Shown here: positions 1-8,323 of the stretch, one piece after another
How positions within the stretch are numbered: position 1 is the first letter of the stretch
Layout of the letters: each line of letters begins with the position of its first letter
NCBI RefSeq assembly: GCF_034931305.1
Contig: NZ_JAYGHY010000040.1
Span: forward strand, 1 to 24,943
Direction: 5' to 3'
Origin: Cyanobium gracile_A
GTDB taxonomy: Bacteria; Cyanobacteriota; Cyanobacteriia; PCC-6307; Cyanobiaceae
DNA: 24,943 bases
Program-made: the position numbers and the translations under genes
The notes under the pieces: model-generated
What the model saw: only the letters and a program-made list of their open reading frames with translations
Database searches by the model: none
Told to the model about the DNA's origin: nothing

Positions 1-668
1 TCCCCTGCCGCGCTGCCGGAGAGGCCCCCTGCCCGCAGCCCCCGCTCCACCAGCGCCGCCTTGCGGCCATGGTCAGGGTGGCGCAGGCTGCCGCTCACCA
101 GCCCGTGGGCCGCCACCCCCAGCCCCACCAGCACGGCCAAGGCGGTGCTGGTGCCCCCGGGAACGCATTCCGCCAGCAGCAGGGGGCGCCCGGGGGACAG
201 GCCCTCGCCCCAGCGGCGGCCCAGGGCCAGCAGGGCCTCCAGCCGCCCCGGATCGAGGGCCTCGCCGCTGCTCAGGCAGCGGGCCGGACCGCCACCGGCC
301 AGCCCCGGCAACCGCAGGTGGGCCACCGCCGGGGCCACCGGGCAGCCAAGATCAACCACCAGGGGGTCCAGGGCCAACTCCCGCAGCACCACATGGCTGA
401 TCAGGGCGGGGGACACCCCAGCCGGCAGGGGCGGCAGGGCATGGGGACGCTCCCCGGCGGGACCGAGAAGCAGCAGTTCGGCATCAGCCGCCGCCGTACG
501 GCGCCGGGAACTGGGGGTGGCACCGGCGGCGGAGATGCCGGGAACGGCGGCGGTGTCGGTGGCCGCCAGCAGCACCAGCACCTCGCAGTGGCGCCAGCCC
601 TGCCGCCAGGGCCCGCACCAGCGGTCGGCGGCGGCCGGGGAACCGCAGATCCGCCGCAACTGGCTCAA
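1..668 (-). CDS. cobT: CobT-like nicotinate-nucleotide-dependent phosphoribosyltransferase (C-terminus cut by window start)
   Basis: About 222 residues are in the window and the 3' end lies beyond base 1. Manual translation gives CEVLVLLAATDTAAVPG near the N-terminus, then ISAAGATP, a central LAECVPGGTSTALAV and HPDHGRKAALVERGL. From memory these fit the cyanobacterial/archaeal CobT-like family (TIGR00303), thought to attach the lower-ligand base to nicotinate mononucleotide in cobamide synthesis. No ATG fits the N-terminus. The likely start is TTG at 668-666, overlapping the TGA stop of the upstream membrane-protein gene as TTGA, which implies translational coupling. It is the last visible gene of the topA-lipoprotein-DUF2232 run. 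The family call is fairly firm. The exact enzymatic role is inferred from the family. Confidence 0.8.
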   Translation of the reverse strand, partial: MSQLRRICGSPAAADRWCGPWRQGWRHCEVLVLLAATDTAAVPGISAAGATPSSRRRTAAADAELLLLGPAGERPHALPPLPAGVSPALISHVVLRELALDPLVVDLGCPVAPAVAHLRLPGLAGGGPARCLSSGEALDPGRLEALLALGRRWGEGLSPGRPLLLAECVPGGTSTALAVLVGLGVAAHGLVSGSLRHPDHGRKAALVERGLRAGGLSGSAAG

Positions 669-1321
669 AGGGGGTCGAGGGCCACCAGGCCGCGCAGGGC
701 GGGCGGCGGTTCGCTGATCGGCAGGTCGAGCCTTGGGAAGATCCAGTAGGCCACGGCATGCAGGGCCAACACCACGATCAGGTTCTGCAACAGCACCAGC
801 AGCAGGGCCGCGACCTGCACCTGGGCCAGGTCAAAGCCCCCGGCCAGGCCCACCACCCCCGCCAGGCGGTCCAGCAGGTTGGCGGCAGCGGTGGTGATCA
901 CCACCCAGAGGTTCTCCCCGACCAGCACCGAGAGCACAGCCACCCGCACCAGGAAGCCACCGGCGCCGATCAGGGCGCCCACCCCCAGGGTCAGCCACCA
1001 GCTGCTGCGGCGGCGCCAGCCCCAGCCCAACCAGAGGGAGAGCAGCCCGTAGGGGAACAGCACCAGGGGGCCGCGGATCGGCCCCATCAGGGCCACCAGC
1101 AGCAGGGCCGTCACCACCACCCCCTCCAGGGCGCAGCGCCAGCCGTGGCGCAGCTGCAGCAGGGCCAGGGGCAGGGGCAGGGCAAGGCGGAACAGGGGAC
1201 TGCCCACCGGCAGGTAGTAGAGCGCCACCCACAACAGGGCGGTGGAGGCCGCCAGGTAGGCGGTGTCCATCAGCTGGCGCGCCTGACGAGGGCTCAGCTG
1301 CCGCCGGGAGGGAGGGGTCAT
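665..1321 (-). CDS. DUF2232-type polytopic membrane protein
   Basis: 218 residues with ATG at 1321-1319, four bases after the stop of the upstream lipoprotein gene. A longer open frame reaches back to 1456, but that extension is proline/arginine-rich and overlaps the lipoprotein, so it was rejected. About six hydrophobic segments are visible, roughly at residues 19-39, 41-58, 63-83, 84-101, 107-131 and 165-192, followed by a short proline-rich cytoplasmic-looking tail. Size and topology fit the uncharacterised DUF2232 membrane family that sits beside cobT-like genes in picocyanobacteria; that assignment is from memory. No catalytic motif is visible. Its stop overlaps the TTG start of the CobT-like gene. 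Confidence 0.8.
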   Translation of the reverse strand: MTPPSRRQLSPRQARQLMDTAYLAASTALLWVALYYLPVGSPLFRLALPLPLALLQLRHGWRCALEGVVVTALLLVALMGPIRGPLVLFPYGLLSLWLGWGWRRRSSWWLTLGVGALIGAGGFLVRVAVLSVLVGENLWVVITTAAANLLDRLAGVVGLAGGFDLAQVQVAALLLVLLQNLIVVLALHAVAYWIFPRLDLPISEPPPALRGLVALDPL

Positions 1322-1325
1322 CGGC

Positions 1326-1829
1326 TCAGCGCGGCGCCGGCGCCGGACGGGAGGCGGGGGCCGCGCTGCCGGTGGCGGGGGCGACACTGCCGGTGGCGGG
1401 GGTCTCCGTGGCCGGAGTGCCGGCCGCTGGCATGCGCTCGATCGTCTCCACCTCAAACGGCACCCCGGCGGCCCGCAGCGCCTTGGTGACCACCTCAGCC
1501 GGGGCGGAGGGGTCCGCCAGGGGCAGGCGGATGGTGACGCGGTAGGGGGCTGGCTGGACGGCCGGCGCCACGGGGGTCACCGGGGTGGCCGGGGCCGCCG
1601 GACGGGCGAGGGGTTCCGCAGGGCGGGCCGGGGCGGCTGGAGATGGCGCTGGGGTGGCGGAGGTCGCTGTCCTGGGGGTGGTGGCCGGGGGGGAGGCTGG
1701 TGCGGCTGGCGCACGGGAAAAGCTGCGCGACAGGGCGTCGCCGAAGGCCGTACCACCACAGGCCGAGAGCAGCAGGGGCAGGGTCAGCAGGGTTCCCGCC
1801 AGCGAAAGGGAGGGGCGGGGTGGTGCCAT
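1326..1829 (-). CDS. Small putative lipoprotein, proline/alanine-rich
   Basis: 167 residues. The N-terminus is a lipoprotein signal: a basic start, a leucine-rich core (residues 10-20) and the lipobox LSAC at 21-24, so Cys24 is the likely lipidation site. A long Ala/Pro/Thr linker (about 37-92) follows, then a short folded-looking segment (about 93-135) beginning PYRVTIRLPLADPSAPAEVV, then a second low-complexity Ala/Pro/Thr tail with a 21-bp tandem duplication. The middle segment, about 40 residues with a beta-alpha-beta look, is the only part likely to have conserved function. The ATG overlaps the topA stop as TGATG, suggesting coupling to topA. No function can be assigned; the predicted location is the cell envelope. 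Confidence 0.75.
   Translation of the reverse strand: MAPPRPSLSLAGTLLTLPLLLSACGGTAFGDALSRSFSRAPAAPASPPATTPRTATSATPAPSPAAPARPAEPLARPAAPATPVTPVAPAVQPAPYRVTIRLPLADPSAPAEVVTKALRAAGVPFEVETIERMPAAGTPATETPATGSVAPATGSAAPASRPAPAPR
1366..1402. repeat. Short tandem repeat inside the lipoprotein gene
   Basis: A 16-base unit reading CTGCCGGTGGCGGGGG on the plus strand occurs at 1366-1381 and again at 1387-1402, a 21-bp period. It encodes two successive Ala-Pro-Ala-Thr-Gly-Ser-like segments in the low-complexity C-terminal tail of the lipoprotein. The period is a multiple of three, so copy-number change would keep the frame. Confidence 0.8.
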
Positions 1830-4558
1830 CAGCTGCCCGCGGGTTTGATCACCCGCACGGCGCTGGCCCGCAGCCGTCCGGACTTGGTGGTGGCGGGGGG
1901 CTTCTTGGCGGCGGCTGGCTTGGGGGTTGCCTTTTTGGCGGCCGTCGCCTTGGAGGTGGTCTTGGTGGCAGCCCTGGTGGCGCTGCGGGCCTTGGCGGCG
2001 CTCTTGCTGGTAGCAGCCTTGGCAGCCAGCAGCTCCACGGCCTGCTCCAGGGAGATGGTGTCGGCGGTGGTGCCCTCCGGCAGGGAGGCGTTCACCTTGC
2101 CCTGCTTGACGTACAGCCCGTAGGGACCGTCGAACAGTTGGATCGACTCCTCGGAACCCTCCGGGGCACCGAGATCCTTCAGGGCCGTACGACCCCCGCG
2201 GCCCTTCTTGGGCATGGCCAGCAGCTCCAGCGCCCGGCTGAGGCCCACAGCCAGCACGTCGTCCTCGGCCTTGAGGGAGCGGTAGTCCTTCTCCCCCTTG
2301 CCCTTGTCGTGGACCACGTAGGGGCCGAAGCGTCCCAGACCGGCCTGCACCTTGCCCCCATCGGGATGCTCACCCAGGTGGCGGGGCAGCCGCAGCAGCC
2401 CCAGGGCGTCCTCCAGGCTGAGGTCCTCGGGCTTGACGCCCTTGGGCAGGGAGGCCCGCTTGGGCTTGGGCACCTCCTCGCTCACCTGGCCGCGCTGCAC
2501 ATAAGGGCCGTACTGGCCGAACAGCAGGTACACCTGCTCGCCGCTCTCGGGGTCCTCCCCGAGGGATTCGGGACCTTCGGCCTTCTGGCGCAGCAGCAGC
2601 TCGGCCTTCTCGGCGTCCAGATCGGCGGGGGTGATCTCCTGGGGCAGGGTGGCCTTGAGCAGCTCCTCGCTACCGTCGTCGGCCACCCGCTTGGTCTCGA
2701 GGTAGGCACCGAAACGGCCGATGCGCACCACACAGGGCAGCCCCTCCAGCACCACCGTGCGGGAGATGCCGGGATCGATGTCGCCCTCCCGTTGCTGCAC
2801 CTGGGTCTCCAGGCCTTTCTCCCCCTTGTAGAAGCCCTCCAGATAGGGCAGCCAGGAGACCTTGCCCGTGGAGATCTCGTCGAGGGTGTGCTCCATCTTC
2901 GATGTGAAGGCCGTGTCCACCAGGTCGGGGAAGTGCTCCTCCAGCAGGGCCGTCACCGCGAAGGCCGTGAAGCTGGGGGTGAGGGAGTTGTTCTGCAGGG
3001 TGGCGTAACCCCGGTCGACGATGGTGCCGATGATGCTGGCGTAGGTGGAGGGTCGGCCGATGCCCTCCTTCTCCAGGGTCTTGACCAGGGCGGCCTCGCT
3101 GTAGCGGGCGGGGGGCTGGGTCTGGTGGCCGAGGGCCTCCACGGCCCGGCAGACAGGGGCATCACCAACGGCGAGCGACGGCAGCAGCACCTCCTGGCCC
3201 TCCAGGGCCGCGTCAGGGTCGTCGCTGCCCTCCACATAGGCGCGGAAGAAGCCGGCGAAGTCGATGCGCTTGCCGCTGGCCCGGAAGGTGGCGCCCGCCG
3301 CTTCGATGTCGACGGCCAGCAGGGTGAGCCGGGCGTCGGCCATCTGGCTGGCCACGGTGCGCTTCCAGATCAGCTCGTAGAGGGCCAGATCGCGGCCATC
3401 GAGGCCGGAATCCTTGGGCGTGCGGAAGCTCTCGCCGGCGGGCCGGATCGCCTCGTGGGCCTCCTGGGCATTGCGCGCCTTGGTGCTGAACTGGCGCGGC
3501 TCCGGGCTGAGAAACTCCTTGCCGTACATCGCGCCGACGCAGTTGCGCGCCGCCGTCAGGGCCTGGTCGGAGAGGTGCACCGAGTCGGTGCGCATGTAGG
3601 TGATGAAACCCCGCTCGTAAAGGGCCTGGGCCGTGCGCATGGTGTCGCGGGCCGAGAGCCGCAGCTTGCGGTTGGACTCCTGCTGCAGGGTGCTGGTGGT
3701 GAAGGGGGGCACGGGCCGCCGCACCGTGGGCTTCTCCTCCACCGCCGACACCCGCCAGGGGGAGCTTTCCACGGCGGCCTTGAGGGCACCGGCCTCGGCT
3801 TCGCTGAGCAGCTTCACCTTGCTGCCCGGCTTGAGGCCGCCGGTGGTCTCGTCGAAATCGGAGCCGCCGGCGATGCGCTCGGACCCCAGGTGGGTGAGCT
3901 TGGCTTCGAACGGCATGGCCGCCTGCGCAAGGCCGGCCTTGAGATCCCAGTAACTGCCGCTGCGGAAGGCGCGGCGGGCTCGCTCGCGCTGCACCAGCAG
4001 CCGCACCGCCACCGACTGGACCCGTCCGGCCGACAGGCCCCAGGCCACCTTCTTCCACAGCAGGGGCGAGAGGGTGTAGCCCACCAGGCGATCGAGGATG
4101 CGGCGGGTCTCCTGGGCATGGACCAGCTCCATGTCGAGGTCGCGGGTCTGGTCGAGGGCGCGACCGATGGCCTCCTTGGTGATCTCGTGGAACACCATCC
4201 GCTTCACCGGCACCTTCGGCCCCAGGAGCTGGAGCAGGTGCCAGCTGATGCTCTCCCCTTCCCGGTCTTCGTCCGTGGCCAGCAGCAACTGGTCGGCATC
4301 CTTGAGGGCCTCCTTGAGCTCCTTCACCACCTTTTTCTTGTCCTTCGGCACCACGTAGAGGGGCTCAAAGGCGTTGGCGGTATTGACGCCGAGGTTGGCC
4401 CACTTCTCGCCCTTGTGGGCCGCAGGAATCTCACTGGCGTTGTTGGGCAGGTCGCGCACATGGCCCATCGACGCCTCCACCCGGAAGGTCTTGGGCAGGA
4501 ACGCCCGGATGGTGCGGGCCTTGGTGGGGCTCTCGACGATGACCAGGGTGTGGGCCAC
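1829..4558 (-). CDS. topA: DNA topoisomerase I (type IA)
   Basis: 909 residues from a GTG start at 4558-4556, chosen because AHTLVIVESPTKA is the canonical N-terminus. The open frame extends to 4891, but that extension runs antisense into ndhB. The enzyme relaxes negative supercoils by single-strand passage. The TOPRIM domain has Glu9 and the DEDREGE acidic motif (residues 96-102). The nicking tyrosine is Tyr321 in the FITYMRTDS motif. The C-terminal half lacks zinc-finger cysteines. Instead it has about four glycine/aromatic repeats of the topoisomerase C-terminal-repeat type (RFGAYLE, QYGPYVQ, RFGPYVV, PYGLYVK). The final 70 residues are Lys/Ala/Thr-rich and basic, likely for DNA binding. 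It is divergent from ndhB, and its stop overlaps the start of the lipoprotein gene. Confidence 0.97.
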   Translation of the reverse strand: MAHTLVIVESPTKARTIRAFLPKTFRVEASMGHVRDLPNNASEIPAAHKGEKWANLGVNTANAFEPLYVVPKDKKKVVKELKEALKDADQLLLATDEDREGESISWHLLQLLGPKVPVKRMVFHEITKEAIGRALDQTRDLDMELVHAQETRRILDRLVGYTLSPLLWKKVAWGLSAGRVQSVAVRLLVQRERARRAFRSGSYWDLKAGLAQAAMPFEAKLTHLGSERIAGGSDFDETTGGLKPGSKVKLLSEAEAGALKAAVESSPWRVSAVEEKPTVRRPVPPFTTSTLQQESNRKLRLSARDTMRTAQALYERGFITYMRTDSVHLSDQALTAARNCVGAMYGKEFLSPEPRQFSTKARNAQEAHEAIRPAGESFRTPKDSGLDGRDLALYELIWKRTVASQMADARLTLLAVDIEAAGATFRASGKRIDFAGFFRAYVEGSDDPDAALEGQEVLLPSLAVGDAPVCRAVEALGHQTQPPARYSEAALVKTLEKEGIGRPSTYASIIGTIVDRGYATLQNNSLTPSFTAFAVTALLEEHFPDLVDTAFTSKMEHTLDEISTGKVSWLPYLEGFYKGEKGLETQVQQREGDIDPGISRTVVLEGLPCVVRIGRFGAYLETKRVADDGSEELLKATLPQEITPADLDAEKAELLLRQKAEGPESLGEDPESGEQVYLLFGQYGPYVQRGQVSEEVPKPKRASLPKGVKPEDLSLEDALGLLRLPRHLGEHPDGGKVQAGLGRFGPYVVHDKGKGEKDYRSLKAEDDVLAVGLSRALELLAMPKKGRGGRTALKDLGAPEGSEESIQLFDGPYGLYVKQGKVNASLPEGTTADTISLEQAVELLAAKAATSKSAAKARSATRAATKTTSKATAAKKATPKPAAAKKPPATTKSGRLRASAVRVIKPAGS

Positions 4559-4644
4559 GGGAAGGCGCGATACCGCTTCCTTCTTTATCGCATCGGCGGA
4601 CCCGGCGGGTATCGGAGCACCAGACCTCCCCCCCAGATGGCCGC

Positions 4645-4650
4645 TACAGT
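4645..4650 (+). promoter_or_regulatory. Candidate -10 element for ndhB
   Basis: TACAGT lies 29 bases upstream of the ndhB GTG in the 121-bp divergent topA/ndhB spacer. It matches TATAAT at four of six positions and would give a leader of roughly 23 bases. No clear -35 box is present at the usual spacing. The same hexamer appears upstream of the M23 peptidase gene and the methyltransferase gene. Confidence 0.4.
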
Positions 4651-4679
4651 CCGCCACATCGCGTGCCTCCCCGAACCCT

Positions 4680-6284
4680 GTGGCAGACCTGTTTCTGGCA
4701 GCAGCGAGCTCCGTCACCACGGCCGCTTCCGCCGCCGAGGCGATTGCTTCGGGCCTGGGCACCGGCGCACTGGCCCTGCAGCTGAATGCCGGGGCGATCG
4801 CTCCGGAAGTGGCCGTCCTGCTCACCCTGGTCGTCTGCCTCGTGGTCGACCTGGCCGGTGAGAAGACCGCCAGCCGCTGGGTGCCGCCCATCTGTTACGG
4901 CGGCCTGGGGGCCTCCCTGGTGCTGCTGGCCCTGCAGTGGGACAGCCCGTTGGAGCCCTCCTTCCTCGGCTCTTTCCTGGCCGACAACCTGGCGATCGCC
5001 TTCCGGGCGGTGGTGGCCGCCTCCACCTTGATTTCCCTGCTGCTGAGCTGGCGCTACGTGGAGCGCAGCGGTACGCCGATGGGCGAATACGCCGCGATTC
5101 TGCTGGCCGCCACCCTCGGGGCCATGTTCCTGTGCGGCTCCACCGACCTGGTGAGCATCTTCATTTCCCTGGAAACCCTCTCGGTCGCCAGCTACCTGCT
5201 GGCGGGCTACATGAAGCGGGATGCCCGCAGTTCCGAGGCGGCCCTGAAATATCTGCTGGTGGGATCGGCCGCCGCCGCGGTGTTCCTCTACGGCGCTTCA
5301 CTCCTCTACGGCCTCAGCGGCGGTGCCACCAGCCTGGCCACCATCGGACTGGCCCTGCAGACCAGCGCCTCGCCGATCACCGCCCTGGCCCTGGTGTTCG
5401 TGCTGGCCACGGTGGCGTTCAAGATCGCGGCGGTTCCGTTCCACCAGTGGACGCCTGACGTCTATGAGGGTTCCCCTACGCCGGTGGTCGCCTTTCTGTC
5501 GGTGGGCTCCAAGGCCGCCGGTTTCGCCCTGGCGGTGCGGCTGCTGGTGGGTTGCTTCGAGAGCTTCGATGCCCAGTGGAAGTTCCTGTTCACCGTGCTG
5601 GCGGTGCTGAGCATGGTGCTGGGCAACGTGGTGGCCCTGGCCCAGACCTCGATGAAGCGGATGCTGGCCTACAGCTCCATCGGCCAAGCCGGCTTCGTGA
5701 TGATCGGTCTGGTGTGCGGCACCGAGGATGGCTTCTCGGCAATGGTGCTGTACATGGCGGCCTATCTGTTCATGAACCTGGGCGCCTTCGCCTGCATCAT
5801 CCTGTTCTCGCTGCGCACCGGCAGCGACCGCATCGCTGACTACGCCGGCCTGTACCAGAAGGATCCCCTGATCACCCTGGGGCTGAGTCTGTGCCTGCTC
5901 TCCCTCGGTGGCATCCCGCCGATGCTGGGCTTCTTCGGCAAGATCTACCTCTTCTTCGCCGGCTGGGCCGACCATCAATACCTGCTGGTGGTGGTGGGTC
6001 TGGTCACCTCCGTGGTGTCGATCTACTACTACATCTCGGTGATCAAGATGATGGTGGTCAAAGAACCCCAGGAGGCCTCCGATGTGGTCAAGGCCTACCC
6101 CGCCATCACCTGGAATCTGGCCGGCATGCAGCCCCTGCGGGCGGCCCTGGTGGGCTGCGTGGTGATCACGGCCGTCGGCGGCGTTCTCTCCAGTCCGCTG
6201 TTCGACTGGGCCAGTTCCACCGTGGCCGGCACCCCGATCCTGCAGCAAGCCATCGCCGCCGCGGCCATCGCTCCACTGGGCTGA
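4680..6284 (+). CDS. ndhB: NAD(P)H-quinone oxidoreductase subunit 2 (NdhB)
   Basis: 534 residues from GTG at 4680 (VADLFLAAAS). An open frame continues upstream to 4374 but overlaps topA. NdhB is a proton-pumping antiporter-like subunit of the thylakoid NDH-1 complex, which works in respiration, cyclic electron flow around photosystem I and CO2 uptake. About 14 hydrophobic helices are visible. The proton-channel core includes FKIAAVPFHQWTPDVYEGSP with the conserved lysine and the WTPDVYEG loop, followed by SVGSKAAGFALAVRLL and MKRMLAYSSIGQAGF. Length is slightly above the usual 520 or so because of an alanine-rich N-terminus. Expressed alone from the divergent spacer, 18 bases before the ABC ATPase gene. 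Confidence 0.96.
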   Translation: MADLFLAAASSVTTAASAAEAIASGLGTGALALQLNAGAIAPEVAVLLTLVVCLVVDLAGEKTASRWVPPICYGGLGASLVLLALQWDSPLEPSFLGSFLADNLAIAFRAVVAASTLISLLLSWRYVERSGTPMGEYAAILLAATLGAMFLCGSTDLVSIFISLETLSVASYLLAGYMKRDARSSEAALKYLLVGSAAAAVFLYGASLLYGLSGGATSLATIGLALQTSASPITALALVFVLATVAFKIAAVPFHQWTPDVYEGSPTPVVAFLSVGSKAAGFALAVRLLVGCFESFDAQWKFLFTVLAVLSMVLGNVVALAQTSMKRMLAYSSIGQAGFVMIGLVCGTEDGFSAMVLYMAAYLFMNLGAFACIILFSLRTGSDRIADYAGLYQKDPLITLGLSLCLLSLGGIPPMLGFFGKIYLFFAGWADHQYLLVVVGLVTSVVSIYYYISVIKMMVVKEPQEASDVVKAYPAITWNLAGMQPLRAALVGCVVITAVGGVLSSPLFDWASSTVAGTPILQQAIAAAAIAPLG

Positions 6285-6289
6285 GTTCC

Positions 6290-6295
6290 TAGCCT
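6290..6295 (+). promoter_or_regulatory. Candidate -10 element, ABC ATPase gene
   Basis: TAGCCT sits in the 18-base gap between the ndhB stop and the ATPase ATG. It keeps the essential T1, A2 and T6 positions of a -10 box. If used, transcription would start almost at the ATG, giving a near-leaderless message. The same TAGCCT string lies upstream of the SDR gene at 13985. Confidence 0.25.
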
Positions 6296-6302
6296 GCAGA
6301 CC

Positions 6303-6986
6303 ATGGATCTTCCCAACCCACCGGTGGCCGAGCTGGTCCACGTCTCCAAGATCTACGGCAGTGGCGATACCGAGGTCAGAGCCCTCGATGACCTCTCCTT
6401 GACGGTGCAGCAGGGCGATTACCTGGCGGTGATGGGGGCCAGTGGCTCCGGCAAGAGCACGGCGATGAACATCCTCGGCTGCCTCGACCGGCCCAGTGCT
6501 GGCAGCTACCGGCTGAACGGCACCGATGTCGACAGCCTCGACGACGACGCACTGGCCGATCTACGCAACCAGCAGCTGGGATTCGTGTTCCAGCAGTTCC
6601 ATCTGCTGCCCCAGTTGAGTGCCATCGACAACGTGATGCTGCCGATGATCTATGCCCGCATCCCCAAGGAGGAGCGGCGCCGGCGGGCCCTGGCGGCCCT
6701 GGATCGGGTGGGTCTGTCCAACCGGCTGGAGAACAAGCCCAACCAGCTCTCAGGGGGCCAGCAGCAGCGGGTGGCCCTGGCCCGGGCGATCATCAACGAT
6801 CCGGCCATGCTCCTGGCCGACGAGCCCACCGGCGCCCTCGATTCCCACACCACCGAGGAGGTGCTCAGCCTCTTCGGTGATCTCAATGCCCAGGGCATCA
6901 CGATCCTGCTGGTGACCCACGAAAGCGAGGTGGGCGCCAGGGCCGACCGGGTGGTGCACTTCCGTGACGGCCGCATCAGCGGCTGA
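6303..6986 (+). CDS. ABC transporter ATP-binding protein (MacB/DevA/LolD type)
   Basis: 227 residues with all ATPase motifs intact: Walker A GASGSGKST (45-53), Q-loop Gln97, signature LSGGQ (149-153), Walker B LLADEP (170-175), D-loop GALD (177-180) and switch His206. The FVFQQFHLLPQLSAIDNVMLP segment is typical of the MacB/LolD/DevA branch. That branch drives export of lipids, lipoproteins or small molecules with an FtsX-like permease and often a periplasmic adaptor. No permease or adaptor is present in the window, so the partner must be encoded elsewhere and the substrate is unknown. It may be read with ndhB or from its own weak promoter. Class is certain; transported substrate is not. Confidence 0.93.
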   Translation: MDLPNPPVAELVHVSKIYGSGDTEVRALDDLSLTVQQGDYLAVMGASGSGKSTAMNILGCLDRPSAGSYRLNGTDVDSLDDDALADLRNQQLGFVFQQFHLLPQLSAIDNVMLPMIYARIPKEERRRRALAALDRVGLSNRLENKPNQLSGGQQQRVALARAIINDPAMLLADEPTGALDSHTTEEVLSLFGDLNAQGITILLVTHESEVGARADRVVHFRDGRISG

Positions 6987-7024
6987 GCACTCTGCGCAAC
7001 GCGACGGCAGCAACAGCCCAGGAC

Positions 7025-8287
7025 TCAGCCGGGTGAAGGGCGTCCCGCCGGCAGGGGCAGCGTTTCACCGGGCAGGGGCAGGGGCGAGCGGGGCCGTTCC
7101 AGGGTGGCGATCAGCTGGCCCATCAGCAACGCCACCGCGTCGGTGGCACCACGGCCATCCGGACCAGCCAGGCCGGCGAACAGGCTGCCGCCGGGGTCGA
7201 GATCACCCGGATCAGTCGCGACCCAGCCGCCATCCTCGGGCAGGCGCAGCTCAAAGTGCAGGTGGGGACCGGTGCTCAGGCCCGTGCTGCCGACCCGGCC
7301 GATCACCTCACCCTGACGCACCATCTCGCCGTCCTTGACGTAAAGCTCGGACAGGTGGCCGTAGAGGGTGCGGCGGCGGGGGCGGTCGTGCTCGATCTCC
7401 ACCGCCAGGCCATAGCCGCCGGCCAGACCGCTGCTGACGACGCGACCGGAGAGGGCCGCCACCACCGGGGTGCCCTCGGGGGCCGCCAGATCGCGGCCGG
7501 CGTGCATCAGCCAGCTGCCGATCACCGGATGCAGGCGCCAGCCGAAATTGCTGGTGGTGACCGCTGAGCCGATCAGGGGGAAGAGCAACCGCTGGTTGCC
7601 ATTGCCGCCGATCGGGGCCGGCCGGGGGGTGACCCGGAACACGTCGGTGAGCCGGAAACTGCCGCCGGCGCCGGTGAGCAGGGCGCTGACGGGGACGGTG
7701 ATCGGCGGAAGGGGGGAGGCGTCGAGGCCGAAACCGCCGAAGCCGATGCCGCGCCCCCCGGCCACCAGATCCCCCTCGCCCAGGCCGTCCGAGAGACCAT
7801 CCTTGCGGCCACGGCCGATGATGATCACGCCGCTGTTGCATTCCTGGACCGAGAGGGCCCCGGCACGGCAGGCCTTGCTGCGGGTAGCCGCCTCCTGGGG
7901 CGAGAGCAGGGAGCCGCGCACCCGCACCCGTTCGCCAGGGGTGACCACCCCTTCGCGAACCAGAGCATCGAGGGAAGCATCGAAGCGGCGCACCGGCTCG
8001 GGGCGGCGCTCCGCCGTTCCAGGACGCAGGGTGGCCGGAGGAGCCTCGCCGCTGACCGGCGGTGGCGGCGCCAAGGGTTGGACCGGGGCCTGGAACTCGG
8101 GGCGGGTGACCGGCGCGGCGATCCTCACTGACGGGCGCAGTACCGGCGCCGGGTCTGGGGCCTCGGCCGGCGGAGCCTGCGCTTCGGCACCAGGAACGGC
8201 CTGGGCCAGCACCAGGGGCATGGCCAGCCAGGAGACCGTGGCGCCGGCCGTGAGGGCCGTCAGGGCGGTGAGGGGCTTGGGGGCCAT
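7025..8287 (-). CDS. Secreted M23 (LytM-type) metallopeptidase
   Basis: 420 residues from ATG at 8287. A signal peptide (about 1-30, ending in AQA) is followed by a proline/alanine-rich linker (30-100). The middle region (about 100-230) has two cysteines (140 and 150) that could pair. The C-terminal peptidase domain (about 230-360) has the zinc and catalytic set of LytM enzymes: His262 and Asp266 in MHAGRD, His311 in YGHLSEL, and His342/His344 in PHLHFEL. These enzymes cut peptide crosslinks in peptidoglycan, so a periplasmic wall-remodelling role is expected. The metal ligands are complete, so it is probably active rather than an EnvC-like activator. A TACAGT -10-like box lies just upstream. 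It converges with the ABC ATPase gene across 38 bases. Confidence 0.92.
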   Translation of the reverse strand: MAPKPLTALTALTAGATVSWLAMPLVLAQAVPGAEAQAPPAEAPDPAPVLRPSVRIAAPVTRPEFQAPVQPLAPPPPVSGEAPPATLRPGTAERRPEPVRRFDASLDALVREGVVTPGERVRVRGSLLSPQEAATRSKACRAGALSVQECNSGVIIIGRGRKDGLSDGLGEGDLVAGGRGIGFGGFGLDASPLPPITVPVSALLTGAGGSFRLTDVFRVTPRPAPIGGNGNQRLLFPLIGSAVTTSNFGWRLHPVIGSWLMHAGRDLAAPEGTPVVAALSGRVVSSGLAGGYGLAVEIEHDRPRRRTLYGHLSELYVKDGEMVRQGEVIGRVGSTGLSTGPHLHFELRLPEDGGWVATDPGDLDPGGSLFAGLAGPDGRGATDAVALLMGQLIATLERPRSPLPLPGETLPLPAGRPSPG

Positions 8288-8307
8288 GTCAGGGAAAGGC
8301 GAAACAC

Positions 8308-8313
8308 ACTGTA
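8308..8313 (-). promoter_or_regulatory. Candidate -10 element for the M23 peptidase
   Basis: On the minus strand this reads TACAGT, 20 bases before the ATG at 8287 and inside the 36-base gap after birA. It would give a leader of about 14 bases and separate control of the peptidase from the upstream genes. No convincing -35 box is seen. Confidence 0.35.
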
Positions 8314-8323
8314 AGGGGGGCGC

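Noticed and set aside
1643..4861. A 1072-codon open frame on the plus strand opposite topA
   Set aside because: It is Gly/Leu/His/Gln-rich, has no recognisable domain and is exactly antisense to a clear topoisomerase I. Such frames are expected in very GC-rich coding DNA.
4794..4999. Two GCGATCGC (HIP1) palindromes at 4794-4801 and 4992-4999
   Set aside because: HIP1 is abundant in many beta-cyanobacteria, but I found only these two by eye in 25 kb, roughly what chance predicts at this GC. It is not a functional element here.
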